A stretch of DNA of 64,000 bases from Rhizobium aethiopicum (GTDB lineage Bacteria; Pseudomonadota; Alphaproteobacteria; Rhizobiales; Rhizobiaceae), in the NCBI RefSeq assembly GCF_014197535.1, contig NZ_JACIFV010000002.1, forward strand, positions 62,001 to 126,000. Direction: 5' to 3'. The notes beneath the pieces were generated by a model. It was not told the origin of the DNA and made no database searches. It saw only the letters and a program-made list of their open reading frames with translations. The translations under genes and the position numbers were made by a program. Shown here in pieces: positions 42,822-52,944 of the stretch (position 1 is its first letter; each line of letters opens with the position of its first letter).

Positions 42822-43724
42822 ATGGAGTATTTCGTCCAGCAGCTCTTCAATGGGCTGACGCTCGGATCCATCTATGGCCTTGTGGCTATCGGCTATACGA
42901 TGGTTTATGGCATTATCGGCATGATCAATTTCGCCCATGGCGACATCTTCATGCTCGGTGGTTTCGCCGCTCTTATCGTCTTTCTCGTCCTCACATCCAT
43001 CTTCGCAGGTCTCCCGGTGGCAATTTTGCTGCTGGCGATGCTTGTCGTCGCGATGCTGATGACGAGTTTGTGGAATTGGACGATCGAGCGTGTCGCCTAC
43101 CGTCCGCTGCGCGGATCCTTCCGCCTTGCACCGCTGATCACCGCGATCGGCATGTCGATCGTGCTGTCCAACTTCATCCAGGTGACGCAGGGGCCGCGCA
43201 ACAAGCCGATCCCGCCGATGGTGAGCACGGTTTACCAGTTCGGCAACATCTCGGTGTCGCTGAAGCAGATCATCATCATCCTGATCACGGCGGTGTTGCT
43301 GACGGTCTTCTGGTATATCGTCAATCATACCGCGCTTGGCCGCGCCCAGCGCGCCACCGAGCAGGACCGCAAGATGGCTGCACTGCTCGGGGTCAATGTC
43401 GACCAGACGATCTCGATCACTTTCGTCATGGGGGCGGCGCTGGCTGCGGTCGCCGGGACGATGTATCTGATGTATTATGGCGTCGCTTCGTTCGCCGATG
43501 GTTTCACGCCGGGTGTGAAGGCATTTACCGCAGCCGTTCTCGGCGGCATCGGCTCGTTGCCGGGTGCCGTTCTCGGCGGGCTGATGATCGGCCTGATCGA
43601 GTCGCTGTGGTCAGCCTATTTCACCATCGCGTATAAGGATGTGGCGACCTTCGCCATCCTCGCTTTCGTGCTGATCTTCAAGCCGACGGGCATCCTCGGA
43701 CGGCCGGAAGTCGAGAAGGTATAA
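42822..43724 (+). CDS. braD: Branched-chain/general amino-acid ABC permease, LivH type
   Basis: A 300-residue integral membrane permease with about eight hydrophobic helices, starting [20 protein letters not shown]. The LivH motif [20 protein letters not shown] (about residues 26-45) and the cytoplasmic EAA-like loop [20 protein letters not shown] (about 169-188) are clear. It forms the membrane pore with BraE. It is the first gene of a braDEFG-x-braC operon that matches the second broad-specificity amino-acid transporter of R. leguminosarum. An AGGGGAA ribosome site precedes ATG 42822. Confidence 0.93.
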   Translation: MEYFVQQLFNGLTLGSIYGLVAIGYTMVYGIIGMINFAHGDIFMLGGFAALIVFLVLTSIFAGLPVAILLLAMLVVAMLMTSLWNWTIERVAYRPLRGSFRLAPLITAIGMSIVLSNFIQVTQGPRNKPIPPMVSTVYQFGNISVSLKQIIIILITAVLLTVFWYIVNHTALGRAQRATEQDRKMAALLGVNVDQTISITFVMGAALAAVAGTMYLMYYGVASFADGFTPGVKAFTAAVLGGIGSLPGAVLGGLMIGLIESLWSAYFTIAYKDVATFAILAFVLIFKPTGILGRPEVEKV

Positions 43725-43728
43725 CGTC

Positions 43729-45120
43729 ATGGCAAACATCGAGAATTCCGCAGGCAAGCCCGATGCCGGACTTGTCCGCAAAGGTCTTATCGAAGCCCTT
43801 TTCGCCGCCGTTCTCTCCCTCGGCATGTTCGTTCTCTATGTCGGCCTGAAAACCGATCAGAACATCAACAACGAGCTGATCATCGTCCAGCGCTGGGGAC
43901 TGCTGGCGATCTTTGTCGCTATCGCCGCGATCGGCCGTTTCGCGATGGTCGTTTTCGTCAAGCCGAATATCGACCGCCGAAAACTCCGCAAGGCGCGGGA
44001 AGGCGATCTCGACATTTCGACCGAGAAGAGTTTCTTCCATCGGCATTTCCTGAAGATCGCGCTGCTGGCGCTGCTGCTTTATCCCGTGGTGATCGTGGCG
44101 CTTGTCGGCGCTCAGGGCTCGCTGAAATGGGTCGACAATTTCGGCATCCAGATCCTGATCTACGTGATGCTCGCCTGGGGGTTGAACATCGTCGTCGGCC
44201 TCGCGGGTCTCCTCGATCTCGGCTATGTCGCGTTCTATGCGGTCGGCGCTTATTCTTACGCGCTACTGTCGAGCTATTTCGGCCTGTCCTTCTGGTTGCT
44301 GCTGCCGCTTTCCGGCACCCTCGCAGCGCTCTGGGGCGTCATTCTCGGCTTCCCGGTGCTGCGTCTGCGCGGCGACTATCTCGCCATCGTCACGCTCGCC
44401 TTCGGTGAGATCATCCGCCTCGTCCTGATCAACTGGACCGACGTGACCAAGGGAACCTTCGGCATCTCGAGCATTCCGAAGGCGACGCTCTTCGGCATTC
44501 CCTTCGATGCGACGGCCGGCGGCTTTGCCAAGCTCTTTCACCTGCCGATGTCTTCCGCCTACTACAAGATTTTCCTTTTCTATCTGATCCTGGCGCTGTG
44601 CATGCTGACGGCCTACGTCACCATCCGCCTGCGGCGCATGCCGATCGGGCGTGCCTGGGAAGCGCTGCGTGAAGACGAGATCGCTTGCCGTTCGCTCGGC
44701 ATCAACACAGTGACGACCAAGCTGACGGCGTTCGCGACGGGAGCCATGTTCGGTGGCTTCGCGGGCTCGTTCTTCGCCGCTCGCCAAGGCTTCGTCTCGC
44801 CGGAATCCTTCATCTTCCTGGAGTCGGCCGTCGTTCTCGCCATCGTCGTTCTCGGCGGCATGGGCTCGCTGACCGGCATTGCGATCGCCGCGATCGTCAT
44901 GGTGGGCGGTACCGAAGCGCTGCGCGAAATGAATTTCCTGAAAGCAGTCTTCGGGCCCGACTTCACGCCGGAACTCTACCGGATGCTGCTCTTCGGTCTC
45001 GCCATGGTGGTCGTCATGCTGTTCAAACCGCGCGGTTTCGTCGGATCGCGTGAACCAACTGCCTTCCTCAAGACACGCAAGGCCGTATCCGGAAGCTTCA
45101 CCAAGGAGGGCCACGGTTGA
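43729..45120 (+). CDS. braE: Amino-acid ABC permease, LivM type with extended N-terminus
   Basis: A 463-residue permease. About 140 N-terminal residues with three hydrophobic segments precede the conserved LivM core, which starts near [20 protein letters not shown]. The core contains [20 protein letters not shown] (about 162-181) and the EAA-like loop [20 protein letters not shown] (about 307-326). The long N-terminus is normal for this BraE/LivM group and longer than E. coli LivM only modestly. It pairs with BraD. Five bases separate it from braD, and its stop overlaps the braF start by one base. Confidence 0.93.
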   Translation: MANIENSAGKPDAGLVRKGLIEALFAAVLSLGMFVLYVGLKTDQNINNELIIVQRWGLLAIFVAIAAIGRFAMVVFVKPNIDRRKLRKAREGDLDISTEKSFFHRHFLKIALLALLLYPVVIVALVGAQGSLKWVDNFGIQILIYVMLAWGLNIVVGLAGLLDLGYVAFYAVGAYSYALLSSYFGLSFWLLLPLSGTLAALWGVILGFPVLRLRGDYLAIVTLAFGEIIRLVLINWTDVTKGTFGISSIPKATLFGIPFDATAGGFAKLFHLPMSSAYYKIFLFYLILALCMLTAYVTIRLRRMPIGRAWEALREDEIACRSLGINTVTTKLTAFATGAMFGGFAGSFFAARQGFVSPESFIFLESAVVLAIVVLGGMGSLTGIAIAAIVMVGGTEALREMNFLKAVFGPDFTPELYRMLLFGLAMVVVMLFKPRGFVGSREPTAFLKTRKAVSGSFTKEGHG

Positions 45121-45995
45121 TGAGCCCCGTCACCAATACGATGTCGAGCGACACGCTTCTCAAGGTCGAGCACCTGTCGATGAAGTTCGGCGGCCTGATG
45201 GCCATCAACGACTTCTCCTTCGAGGCCAAGCGCGGCGACATCACCGCGTTGATCGGTCCGAACGGCGCCGGCAAGACCACCGTCTTCAACTGCATCACCG
45301 GCTTCTATAAGCCGACGATGGGGATGATCACGCTTAATCAGAGAAGCGGCAAGCAGTACCTGCTGGAGCGCCTCCCGGACTTTCGCATCACCAAGGAAGC
45401 CAAGGTGGCGCGCACCTTCCAGAACATTCGGCTGTTTTCCGGCCTGACCGTTCTTGAAAATCTGCTCGTCGCTCAGCACAACAAGCTGATGCAGGCGTCG
45501 GGTTATACCATTCTCGGCCTCATCGGCATCGGCCCTTATAGGCGAGAAGCCGCAGCAGCCGTCGAGTTGGCGCGTCATTGGCTTGAAAAGGCCGATCTGA
45601 TCGAGCGTGCCGACGATCCGGCAGGCGATCTGCCTTACGGCGCCCAGCGCCGTCTCGAGATCGCGCGTGCAATGTGCACGGGCCCGGAATTGCTCTGCCT
45701 GGACGAACCGGCCGCGGGCCTCAACCCACGCGAATCTGCTAAGCTCAACGAGCTTCTGCAGGGCATTCGCGCCGATACCGGAACCTCCATTCTCCTCATC
45801 GAGCATGACATGTCTGTGGTTATGGAAATCTCCGATCACGTCGTCGTCCTCGAATATGGCCAGAAGATTTCCGATGGCACGCCGGATCATGTGAAGCACG
45901 ACCCGAAGGTCATTGCGGCCTATCTCGGCGTCGAGGATGAAGAAGTGGAAGAGGTGATCGCAACCGTCGAGCAGCTCGAAGGAGGCGCAAACTGA
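45120..45995 (+). CDS. braF: Amino-acid ABC transporter ATPase, LivG type
   Basis: A 291-residue ATPase. The Walker A motif is IGPNGAGKTT (about residues 43-52), the Q-loop lies near RTFQNIRLF, the signature reads LPYGAQRRLEIARAM (the LivG-type variant of LSGGQ, about 169-183), and Walker B is LLCLDEPAAG (about 191-200), followed by the H-loop IEHDMSVV. It energises transport with BraG. ATG 45120 overlaps the braE TGA (TGATG); a TTG three bases earlier is not needed. A C-terminal acidic tail (VEDEEVEEVI) is slightly longer than usual. Confidence 0.94.
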   Translation: MSPVTNTMSSDTLLKVEHLSMKFGGLMAINDFSFEAKRGDITALIGPNGAGKTTVFNCITGFYKPTMGMITLNQRSGKQYLLERLPDFRITKEAKVARTFQNIRLFSGLTVLENLLVAQHNKLMQASGYTILGLIGIGPYRREAAAAVELARHWLEKADLIERADDPAGDLPYGAQRRLEIARAMCTGPELLCLDEPAAGLNPRESAKLNELLQGIRADTGTSILLIEHDMSVVMEISDHVVVLEYGQKISDGTPDHVKHDPKVIAAYLGVEDEEVEEVIATVEQLEGGAN

Positions 45996-46738
45996 TGGGC
46001 GATGCAGTCATGACGGGTCAACCGCTCCTTCAGGTGAATGGCGTCGAAACCTACTACGGCAATATCCGCGCGCTGGCCGGCATCGATGTCGCGGTCAACA
46101 AGGGCGAGATCGTCAGTCTGATCGGCGCCAATGGCGCCGGCAAGTCGACGCTGATGATGACGATCTGCGGCAGTCCCCAGGCCCGCAAGGGCTCGGTGGT
46201 CTTCGAGGGTCGCGAGATCACCCGTATGCCGACCCATGAAATCGCACGCCTGCGCATTGCGCAGTCGCCGGAAGGGCGCCGCATCTTCCCGCGCATGACG
46301 GTCATGGAAAACCTCCAGATGGGCGCGGGTCTCGATAATCTCAAATATTTCGCCGAGGACGTCGAGAAGATCTTCACGCTCTTCCCGCGTCTCAAGGAAC
46401 GTCACGCCCAGCGCGGCGGCACGCTTTCGGGCGGCGAGCAGCAGATGCTGTCGATCGGCCGCGCACTGATGGCGCGTCCGAAGCTCTTGCTGCTCGACGA
46501 ACCTTCGCTCGGCCTGGCGCCGCTGATCGTCAAGGGAATTTTCGAAGCGATCCGGAAGCTCAATGAGCTGGAAGGCCTCACCGTGTTTCTCGTCGAGCAG
46601 AACGCATTCGCGGCGCTGAGACTCTCGCACCGCGCCTACGTGATGGTGAATGGCAAGGTGACGATGAGCGGCTCCGGCAAGGAACTGCTTGCAAACCCGG
46701 AAGTCCGCGCCGCCTACCTCGAAGGCGGAAGACATTAG
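45995..46738 (+). CDS. braG: Amino-acid ABC transporter ATPase, LivF type
   Basis: A 247-residue ATPase. Walker A is IGANGAGKST (about 42-51), the signature LSGGEQQMLSIGRALM (about 145-160), Walker B LLLLDEPSLGLAP (about 165-177) and the H-loop LVEQN (about 200). It forms the heterodimeric ATPase with BraF under the BraD-BraE pore. The start codon overlaps the braF stop by one base, and a GGAGG ribosome site lies 9 bp upstream. A second in-frame ATG (46010) follows closely and may be the real start. Confidence 0.94.
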   Translation: MGDAVMTGQPLLQVNGVETYYGNIRALAGIDVAVNKGEIVSLIGANGAGKSTLMMTICGSPQARKGSVVFEGREITRMPTHEIARLRIAQSPEGRRIFPRMTVMENLQMGAGLDNLKYFAEDVEKIFTLFPRLKERHAQRGGTLSGGEQQMLSIGRALMARPKLLLLDEPSLGLAPLIVKGIFEAIRKLNELEGLTVFLVEQNAFAALRLSHRAYVMVNGKVTMSGSGKELLANPEVRAAYLEGGRH

Positions 46739-46756
46739 TCGAAGGGAGAGTTTGAC

Positions 46757-47110
46757 ATGCAGGGACTTTTCTTCGAAAGCGACGACGGCGTCCGGGTTGT
46801 CATTCGCGCCCTCGTCGTACTGATCGGCTTCTGGACGGCTTGGCGAGCCGGCAAGGCGGTTGCAGACGGCTGGAACAATTATCCGCTCGCCGTCGTCTAC
46901 ACCTTCCTCCTTGCCTGGGCGATGCAGTTTCTACACCATGCCCTGTTCAATGGACCGATGCTCAGCGGCCTCTTCTATGGCATCGACTTCGTGACCTTGC
47001 TGGTCTTCTCGACGGCCGGCTACCGCTTTCGCCGTACCAATCAGATGGTCAACAACTATTACTGGCTGTACGAAAAAACTTCCGCGTTTTCGTGGAAGGA
47101 CAAACATTGA
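46757..47110 (+). CDS. Small membrane protein inside the bra operon (DUF6867-like)
   Basis: A 117-residue protein with three probable hydrophobic segments (residues about 13-30, 42-62 and 68-85) and a conserved polar C-terminus (FRRTNQMVNNYYWLYEKTSA). I know this kind of protein only as a domain of unknown function that accompanies LivF/BraG in rhizobia. It has a good GGGAGAG ribosome site and lies 18 bp after braG, so it is co-transcribed. An accessory role for the transporter is an inference from position. Confidence 0.82.
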   Translation: MQGLFFESDDGVRVVIRALVVLIGFWTAWRAGKAVADGWNNYPLAVVYTFLLAWAMQFLHHALFNGPMLSGLFYGIDFVTLLVFSTAGYRFRRTNQMVNNYYWLYEKTSAFSWKDKH

Positions 47111-47230
47111 CAGTCCGTTGAAACTAGGCATGAATTGCCTTCAGAGTGGAACAGCTTTCCTGGCGCAGTCAATGGTGGGTAATGCGCCGGGCCTTGGACC
47201 GGAACCCGCCCAAAAATTGGGAGTAACAAT

Positions 47231-48352
47231 ATGAAGAAGTCTCTTCTGTCGGCAGTGGCTCTGACGGCGATGGTCGCCTTCAGCGGCAACGCTTGGGCCG
47301 ACGTCCTCATCGCTGTCGCTGGTCCGCTGACCGGCCCGAACGCCGCTTTCGGCGCTCAGCTTCAGAAGGGTGCCGAGCAGGCAGCCGCCGACATCAACGC
47401 TGCTGGCGGCATCAATGGCGAGCAGATCAAGATCGAGCTCGGCGACGACGTTTCCGACCCGAAGCAGGGCATTTCGGTCGCCAATAAATTCGTTGCCGAC
47501 GGCGTCAAGTTCGTCATTGGCCACTTCAACTCGGGCGTTTCGATCCCGGCTTCGGAAGTCTATGCCGAAAACGGCATCCTCGAAATCACCCCGGCCGCCA
47601 CGAACCCGAAGTTCACGGAACGGGGCCTCTGGAACACGTTCCGTACCTGCGGCCGTGACGATCAGCAGGGCGCCATCGCCGGCAAGTACCTCGCCGACCA
47701 CTTCAAGGACGCCAAGATCGCCGTCGTTCACGACAAGACCCCCTACGGTCAGGGCCTTGCAGACGAAACCAAGAAGGCGATGAATGCCGCCGGCCTGACG
47801 GAAGTCATGTACGAAGGCATCAACGTCGGCGACAAGGACTTCTCGGCCCTCATCGCCAAGATGAAGGAAGCCGGCGTCTCGATCATCTATTGGGGCGGTC
47901 TGCACACCGAAGCCGGTCTCATCATCCGTCAGGCCGCAGACCAGGGCCTGAAGGCAACGCTGGTTTCCGGTGACGGTATCGTTTCGAACGAACTGGCCTC
48001 GATCGCAGGTGACGCTGTCGCCGGTACGCTCAACACCTTCGGCCCCGATCCGACGCTGAACCCGGCGAACAAGGAGCTCGTCGAAAAGTTCAAGGCCGCC
48101 GGTTTCAACCCGGAAGCCTATACGCTCTACTCCTACGCTGCCATGCAGGCGATTGTCGGTGCCGCCAAAGCTGCCGGTTCGGTGGATCCTGAAGCGGTTG
48201 CCACGGCCATGAAGGAAAAGGGTCCGTTCCCGACGGTTCTCGGCGACATTTCGTTCGACGAAAAGGGCGACCCGAAGATTCCTGGCTACATCATGTACGA
48301 ATGGAAGAAGGGCGCGGACGGCAAGTACACCTACGTGCCGCAGGGCATGTAA
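47231..48352 (+). CDS. braC: Amino-acid ABC transporter periplasmic binding protein, LivJ/LivK type
   Basis: A 373-residue periplasmic protein. The signal peptide ([20 protein letters not shown], cleavage after AWA at about residue 23) leads to two lobes of a Leu/Ile/Val-binding fold with motifs [20 protein letters not shown] (about 33-52), [20 protein letters not shown] (about 97-116), and a terminal [20 protein letters not shown]. It delivers amino acids to the BraDE pore. A 120-bp gap precedes it, with a TTGACA at 47107-47112 that could be the -35 box of an extra promoter. A strong terminator follows. Confidence 0.95.
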   Translation: MKKSLLSAVALTAMVAFSGNAWADVLIAVAGPLTGPNAAFGAQLQKGAEQAAADINAAGGINGEQIKIELGDDVSDPKQGISVANKFVADGVKFVIGHFNSGVSIPASEVYAENGILEITPAATNPKFTERGLWNTFRTCGRDDQQGAIAGKYLADHFKDAKIAVVHDKTPYGQGLADETKKAMNAAGLTEVMYEGINVGDKDFSALIAKMKEAGVSIIYWGGLHTEAGLIIRQAADQGLKATLVSGDGIVSNELASIAGDAVAGTLNTFGPDPTLNPANKELVEKFKAAGFNPEAYTLYSYAAMQAIVGAAKAAGSVDPEAVATAMKEKGPFPTVLGDISFDEKGDPKIPGYIMYEWKKGADGKYTYVPQGM

Positions 48353-48379
48353 GCTTTGCTTCCTAGGAATATGATCATT

Positions 48380-48408
48380 GAAGCCCGGTTCGCCGGGCTT
48401 CTTTTTTG
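48380..48408 (+). terminator. Rho-independent terminator of the bra operon
   Basis: GAAGCCCGG-ttcg-CCGGGCTTC forms a 9-bp perfect stem followed by TTTTTT. It lies about 28 bp after the braC stop codon. Confidence 0.92.
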
Positions 48409-48551
48409 GCGGCGCTTCATCCACGGCGCGGTCAGGCGGTGAAGCGGCGCTGTTCGGCGCTGGCTTGGATGGATGGAGAAGGCGATACTGCTGCCGCTTG
48501 TCAGCGGTGCGGTGGAGGAGACGTGATCCACGGAACGCCGTCCGCTATCCC

Positions 48552-49469
48552 TCAGATCTCATGCAGAACATGCGTCGCCTTCACGGCCGCCGACGCCCGG
48601 TTTTCGACGCCGAGTTTCACGTAGATCTGTTCGAGGTGTTTGTTCACTGTGCGCGCCGACAAGCCCAGTATTTCGCCGATGTCACGGTTTGCCTTGCCCT
48701 TGGCGATCCAGAGCAGCACTTCGGATTCTCGTTGGGTGAGCGCAAAACGCTGGCGCAGCATCTCGTCGTCGCTACGCTGGCTGGCGGCGGTGAGGCGGAA
48801 TAGATATTCATCCGGGCCAATCGAACCGAGGAAGGCAAGCTGCAGCGCCGCCTGGCCGGCATGGGTGATTGAGATGATGCCGTCGCGCACTGCTGCCATG
48901 CGATCGCGCATCCAGCCGGCGATATGGCGGACGACGATCTCCATGCCGTCGTCACTGCCCATGGCGGCATTGACCAGCCGGGTCGCCTGCGGCGTCGACC
49001 AATGTATCGCGCCGTCGCCCTTGACCGCCAGCAGATGACGGCCGGCAGCGTCGAGCGCAACGCGGGCGCTCTGGGCCGAGCGGGCATTGCGCAGATGGAC
49101 GCGGATGCGGGCGCGCAGTTCGTCGATGTTGATCGGCTTGGTGAGGTAATCGACGCCACCGGATTCCAGCGCGTGCACGACATGCTCGGTCTCCGTCAGG
49201 CCGGTCATGAAGATGACGGGCACCTGCGCTACAGTGGCATTCGCCTTCAGCCTGCGGCAGGTCTCGAAGCCGTCCATCACGGGCATCACGGCGTCGAGCA
49301 GGATCAGATCGGGCGTGATCCGCTCGACGATGCCAAGCGCTGCCGTGCCCGAGGTGGCGATCAGCACGGAGAAGCCGGATTGTTCGAGCGCGTCTGTGAG
49401 GAAACCGAGCGCTTCGGGCGAGTCGTCGACCAGCAGAACGATGTCGCGAGGGAGGGCCGGCTCAGCCAA
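48552..49469 (-). CDS. LuxR/NarL-type response regulator coupled to the transporter-fused kinase, TTG start
   Basis: A 305-residue regulator. An N-terminal receiver domain (DIVLLVDDSPEALGFLTDAL at about 8-27, phospho-Asp in LILLDAVMPVMDGFE about residue 60, Lys in YLTKPIN) is followed by a PAS-like middle domain (about 140-225). The C-terminal helix-turn-helix is LTQRESEVLLWIAKGKANRD then IGEILGLSARTVNKHLEQIY (about 240-280). The frame runs open to 49721 inside the kinase gene. TTG 49469 is the best start because it forms a TTGGCTGA overlap with the kinase stop, implying translational coupling. It probably executes the output of that sensor. Target genes are unknown; the urt/ure cluster and the PAP2 gene are neighbours. 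Confidence 0.87.
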   Translation of the reverse strand: MAEPALPRDIVLLVDDSPEALGFLTDALEQSGFSVLIATSGTAALGIVERITPDLILLDAVMPVMDGFETCRRLKANATVAQVPVIFMTGLTETEHVVHALESGGVDYLTKPINIDELRARIRVHLRNARSAQSARVALDAAGRHLLAVKGDGAIHWSTPQATRLVNAAMGSDDGMEIVVRHIAGWMRDRMAAVRDGIISITHAGQAALQLAFLGSIGPDEYLFRLTAASQRSDDEMLRQRFALTQRESEVLLWIAKGKANRDIGEILGLSARTVNKHLEQIYVKLGVENRASAAVKATHVLHEI

Positions 49470-52400
49470 TGGATTCCACCTTTTCGTCGAAGTCGTGCAG
49501 GAAGGACATGAAGCCGGCCAGATCGAAGGCGGCCACATAGGGTCGAAGAGCCTCGGTGAATGGCCGATTTGCCTCCACCTTGGCAAGGTCCGAAAGCTTG
49601 GCTTCGATGCCCCTGATGTAACCGATCTCGCCGAGCCGCAGCAATTCCTGCACATGGGCGGCACCTGGGCCCCGCATCGGCGCCTCCATCTTTGCAGGAG
49701 CGGCGGGCGCGTCATCGGCATAGATCCAGTTCAGGCCGAGATGCAAAGCGAGCTTGTCGCGCAGCTGGCGGATGTCGACCGGCTTGCCGATCGCATCATT
49801 GTGGCTGTCGTCGCTGTCGCTCAGAACCGTCGCATCGCCGATGTTGGCCGAAAGCATCACAACCGGTGCTGTCTGACCAGCCTCACGCAGACGCGAGACG
49901 AGCTGCCAGCCGCTCATGCCGGGCATCAGTATATCGACGAGGAACAGATCGGGCAGGATGCCGTCGATCAGTGTCAGGCATTCGGCGCCGCCTGCCGCTG
50001 TCAGCACGATGAAATCGAGCGGCGCCAGGATTTCGCGCATCATCTCGCGGTGATCCTCGTTGTCGTCGACGACGACGATGGTGCGGCGCGGACCGTCGTA
50101 ACCGACGATGCGCTTTTCCTGCGGCGGGGCGGCGGCGCGCATGACGGCGGACAGCATCAGCCGCACACGGAAGGTTGAACCCTCGTCCTTGACGCTCGAG
50201 ACCGCAATCTCGCCACCAAGCGTGTTGGTCAGAAGCCGGGTGATGGTGAGGCCGAGACCGAGGCCAGGCATCGGCCGCACGCTGTCTGCCTCGCCCCGCT
50301 GGAAAGGTTCGTAGATGCGCGTCAGGTCCTTCTCGGCGATGCCGCGGCCGGTATCGGTGACGGTGAAGGTCGCGACCTGGCTGCGATAGGCGACATCGAA
50401 GGTGACGCTGCCTTCGTCGGTGAACTTGATGGCATTGGAGAGCAGGTTGACGAGAATCTGGCGCAGGCGCTTTTCGTCGGTGCGGACGAATTGAGGCAAG
50501 GCTGGCGAGCGATCATGGATGAAGGCGAGCCCCTTTGCCTGCGCCTGCGGCCGAAACAGTTCGATGATCTGGTCGAGGAAGTCATGGATGTTGATCTCGT
50601 TGGAATAGACCTGCAGGCGGCCGGCCTCGATCTTGGAAATATCGAGCAGGCCGTCGATCAGCCCCGAGAGATGTTCGGCGCTGCGGCGGATGACCTTGAT
50701 CGAGGATTGGCGCGGCGCGGGGATCGTTTCGTCGCGTTCGAGGATCTGGGCATAGCCGAGCACGGCATTCAGCGGCGTGCGCAGTTCATGGCTGAGGCCG
50801 ACGACATAGCGGCTCTTGGCGCGGTTGGCAGCCTCGGCCGTCTCCTTGGCATTCTGCAGGGCGGCATCGGTTTTCTTGTGGGCGGCGATTTCCTTGAGCA
50901 GCAGCGTGTTCTGGCGCGAGGATTCCTCCTCGGCGACGACGCGGCTGTCATGGGCGAGCACATAGAACCAGCAGACGACGCCTGAAATCACCGAGAAGAC
51001 AAAGAAGACGATCAGAATGGTGCGATCGACAACCTCTGCCGTTTCCGGCGAGGCGGAGGCGACCTGATGGGCGATCATCGCCAGGATCGCGCCGATGGTG
51101 GTCAGCGCCAGGGCGACGGCGATGGCATAGCGGCCGAGTCGCGTCGTCAGCTTGCCCAGAATACTCTCCGGCAGCAGCGTCCTCGCGACCGTACCGACCT
51201 GGGCGTTAAAACGCGCGGCCGGCTTGCACATGTCGTGGCAGCGGCTGTCGAGCGAGCAGCAGAGCGAGCAGATCGGGGCGGCATAGGCCGGGCACCAGGC
51301 CATATCCTCCGGTTCGAATGGGTGCTCGCAGACGGAACAGGTGATGTTCGTCTGGTTCTTCCAGCTCTGGCGCGGCTTGCGCGCGAGGTAGAATTTCCCC
51401 TTTGTCGCCCAGGCGATCGCCGGCGTGGCGATGAGGGCGATGACGAGGGTGATATAGGGGGCGAGCGAAGCGGCTGTCTCGCCGAAGGCGCCGAAATGGG
51501 CGACGAGCGATATCGTCGCCGAAAGCGTCATGGCGCCGAGGCCGACCGGGTTGATGTCGTAGAGATGGGCGCGCTTGAACTCGATGCCGGGAGGGGCAAG
51601 CCCCAGCGGCTTGTTGATGAAGAGATCGGCCGAAATCGTGCAGAGCCAGGCCATGGCGATGATCGAGAAGATGCCGAGCGTCTCTTCCAGCAGCCTGTAG
51701 ATGCCGAGTTCCATCAGGAGCAGGGCGATTGCGACGTTGAAGACAAGCCAGATGACACGGCCGGGATGGCTGTGGGTCAGCCGTGAGAAGAAATTCGACC
51801 AGGCGAGTGAGCCGGCATAGGCGTTCATCACGTTGATCTTGAGCTGCGAAACGACGACGAAGGCGGCCATCAGCAGCAGTGCAGCGTTATGCCAGGGAAC
51901 CATGTAGCCGAAGGCGGTCAGATACATCTGCGCCGGATCGGCAGCACGGTCGAGAGGCACGCCCGAGGCGAGGGTCAGCACGACGAGAAACGAACCGGCA
52001 AGCAGCTTCGGTGCGCCGATGATGACCCAGCCGGGACCGGCGAGGAAGACGGCGAGGCGATGGCGCCACTTGCGCTGCGGGACCGGCGGCAGGAAGCGCA
52101 GGAAATCGGCCTGTTCGCCGATCTGCGACATCAGCGCCAGGATGACGGCGGAGGCTGCACCGAATTCAACCAGATCAAAGCCTGCGACGGTGCCGGGAGG
52201 ACCCGAAGCATGATGGATGCCGGCGAAGGCGCGCCAGAGATCGAACTTTTCCCAGTCCATGAAGGCGATGAAGATGAAGGGCAGGATGTTCAGCACGATC
52301 CAGAAGGGCTGGGTCATCAGCTGGAACTTACTGATCAGCCGCACGCCGTGCGTCACCAGCGGGATCACCATGACGGCGCTGATGATGTAACCGATCCAGA

Positions 52401-52845
52401 GCGGAATGCCGAGGGTGAGCTCCAGCGCCCCGGACATGATTGAGGCTTCGATCGCAAACAGCATGAAGGTGAAGCCCGCGTAGATCAGCGAGGTGATGGT
52501 CGAGCCGATGTAGCCGAAACCGGCGCCGCGCGTCAGAAGATCGATGTCGACGCCGTGGCGGATGGCGTAGCGGCTGATCGGCAGGCCGATCGCCAGCATG
52601 GCGATCGAGGCGACGATGATGGCGTAGAAGGCGTTGGTGGTGCCGTAAGAGAGGGTGATCGCGGCGCCGATCGCTTCGAGCGCCAGGAAGGAGATTGCGC
52701 CGATCGCCGTCTGCGAGATGCGCTCGGAGGAAAAATGGCGGGCGCTCTTTGCGGTGAAGCGCAGCGCGTAATCTTCCAGCGTCTGGTTGGCGACCCAGCG
52801 ATTATATTCGCGTCTCACCGGAATGATGCGTTGGCGCGCTGTCAT
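49462..52845 (-). CDS. Hybrid sensor histidine kinase fused to an NCS1-type (purine-cytosine permease-like) transporter domain
   Basis: A 1127-residue membrane sensor. Residues about 40-480 form about 12 hydrophobic helices with NCS1/cytosine-permease-like features (SFLALEAIGAAITLSYGTTN, RGAGFGYIGSTITSLIYAGF). A cysteine cluster follows at about 497-540 (CSVCEHPF, WCPAYAAPICSLCCSLDSRC, CKP), resembling a metal-binding site. Next are two more helices (about 570-635), HisKA with GLSHELRTPLNAVLGYAQIL (His about 687), an ATPase domain (N-box NLLSNAIKFTDEG; G-box GLGLGLTITRLL), and a receiver (IVVVDDNEDHREMMREILAP; Asp about 970 in LFLVDILMPGMSG). It may sense a nucleobase-like or other nitrogen compound during uptake. 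The linked LuxR-type regulator overlaps its end. Confidence 0.92.
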   Translation of the reverse strand: MTARQRIIPVRREYNRWVANQTLEDYALRFTAKSARHFSSERISQTAIGAISFLALEAIGAAITLSYGTTNAFYAIIVASIAMLAIGLPISRYAIRHGVDIDLLTRGAGFGYIGSTITSLIYAGFTFMLFAIEASIMSGALELTLGIPLWIGYIISAVMVIPLVTHGVRLISKFQLMTQPFWIVLNILPFIFIAFMDWEKFDLWRAFAGIHHASGPPGTVAGFDLVEFGAASAVILALMSQIGEQADFLRFLPPVPQRKWRHRLAVFLAGPGWVIIGAPKLLAGSFLVVLTLASGVPLDRAADPAQMYLTAFGYMVPWHNAALLLMAAFVVVSQLKINVMNAYAGSLAWSNFFSRLTHSHPGRVIWLVFNVAIALLLMELGIYRLLEETLGIFSIIAMAWLCTISADLFINKPLGLAPPGIEFKRAHLYDINPVGLGAMTLSATISLVAHFGAFGETAASLAPYITLVIALIATPAIAWATKGKFYLARKPRQSWKNQTNITCSVCEHPFEPEDMAWCPAYAAPICSLCCSLDSRCHDMCKPAARFNAQVGTVARTLLPESILGKLTTRLGRYAIAVALALTTIGAILAMIAHQVASASPETAEVVDRTILIVFFVFSVISGVVCWFYVLAHDSRVVAEEESSRQNTLLLKEIAAHKKTDAALQNAKETAEAANRAKSRYVVGLSHELRTPLNAVLGYAQILERDETIPAPRQSSIKVIRRSAEHLSGLIDGLLDISKIEAGRLQVYSNEINIHDFLDQIIELFRPQAQAKGLAFIHDRSPALPQFVRTDEKRLRQILVNLLSNAIKFTDEGSVTFDVAYRSQVATFTVTDTGRGIAEKDLTRIYEPFQRGEADSVRPMPGLGLGLTITRLLTNTLGGEIAVSSVKDEGSTFRVRLMLSAVMRAAAPPQEKRIVGYDGPRRTIVVVDDNEDHREMMREILAPLDFIVLTAAGGAECLTLIDGILPDLFLVDILMPGMSGWQLVSRLREAGQTAPVVMLSANIGDATVLSDSDDSHNDAIGKPVDIRQLRDKLALHLGLNWIYADDAPAAPAKMEAPMRGPGAAHVQELLRLGEIGYIRGIEAKLSDLAKVEANRPFTEALRPYVAAFDLAGFMSFLHDFDEKVESIG

Positions 52846-52944
52846 GCCCTCTTTCCGGCACTCTCGTTGGGCTCATCGTTTCCACGGCAGTTTTGGCGGG
52901 ATGGACGGGAAAGGCAAGGGGTGAGCACTGGCGGATTTGCAGAA

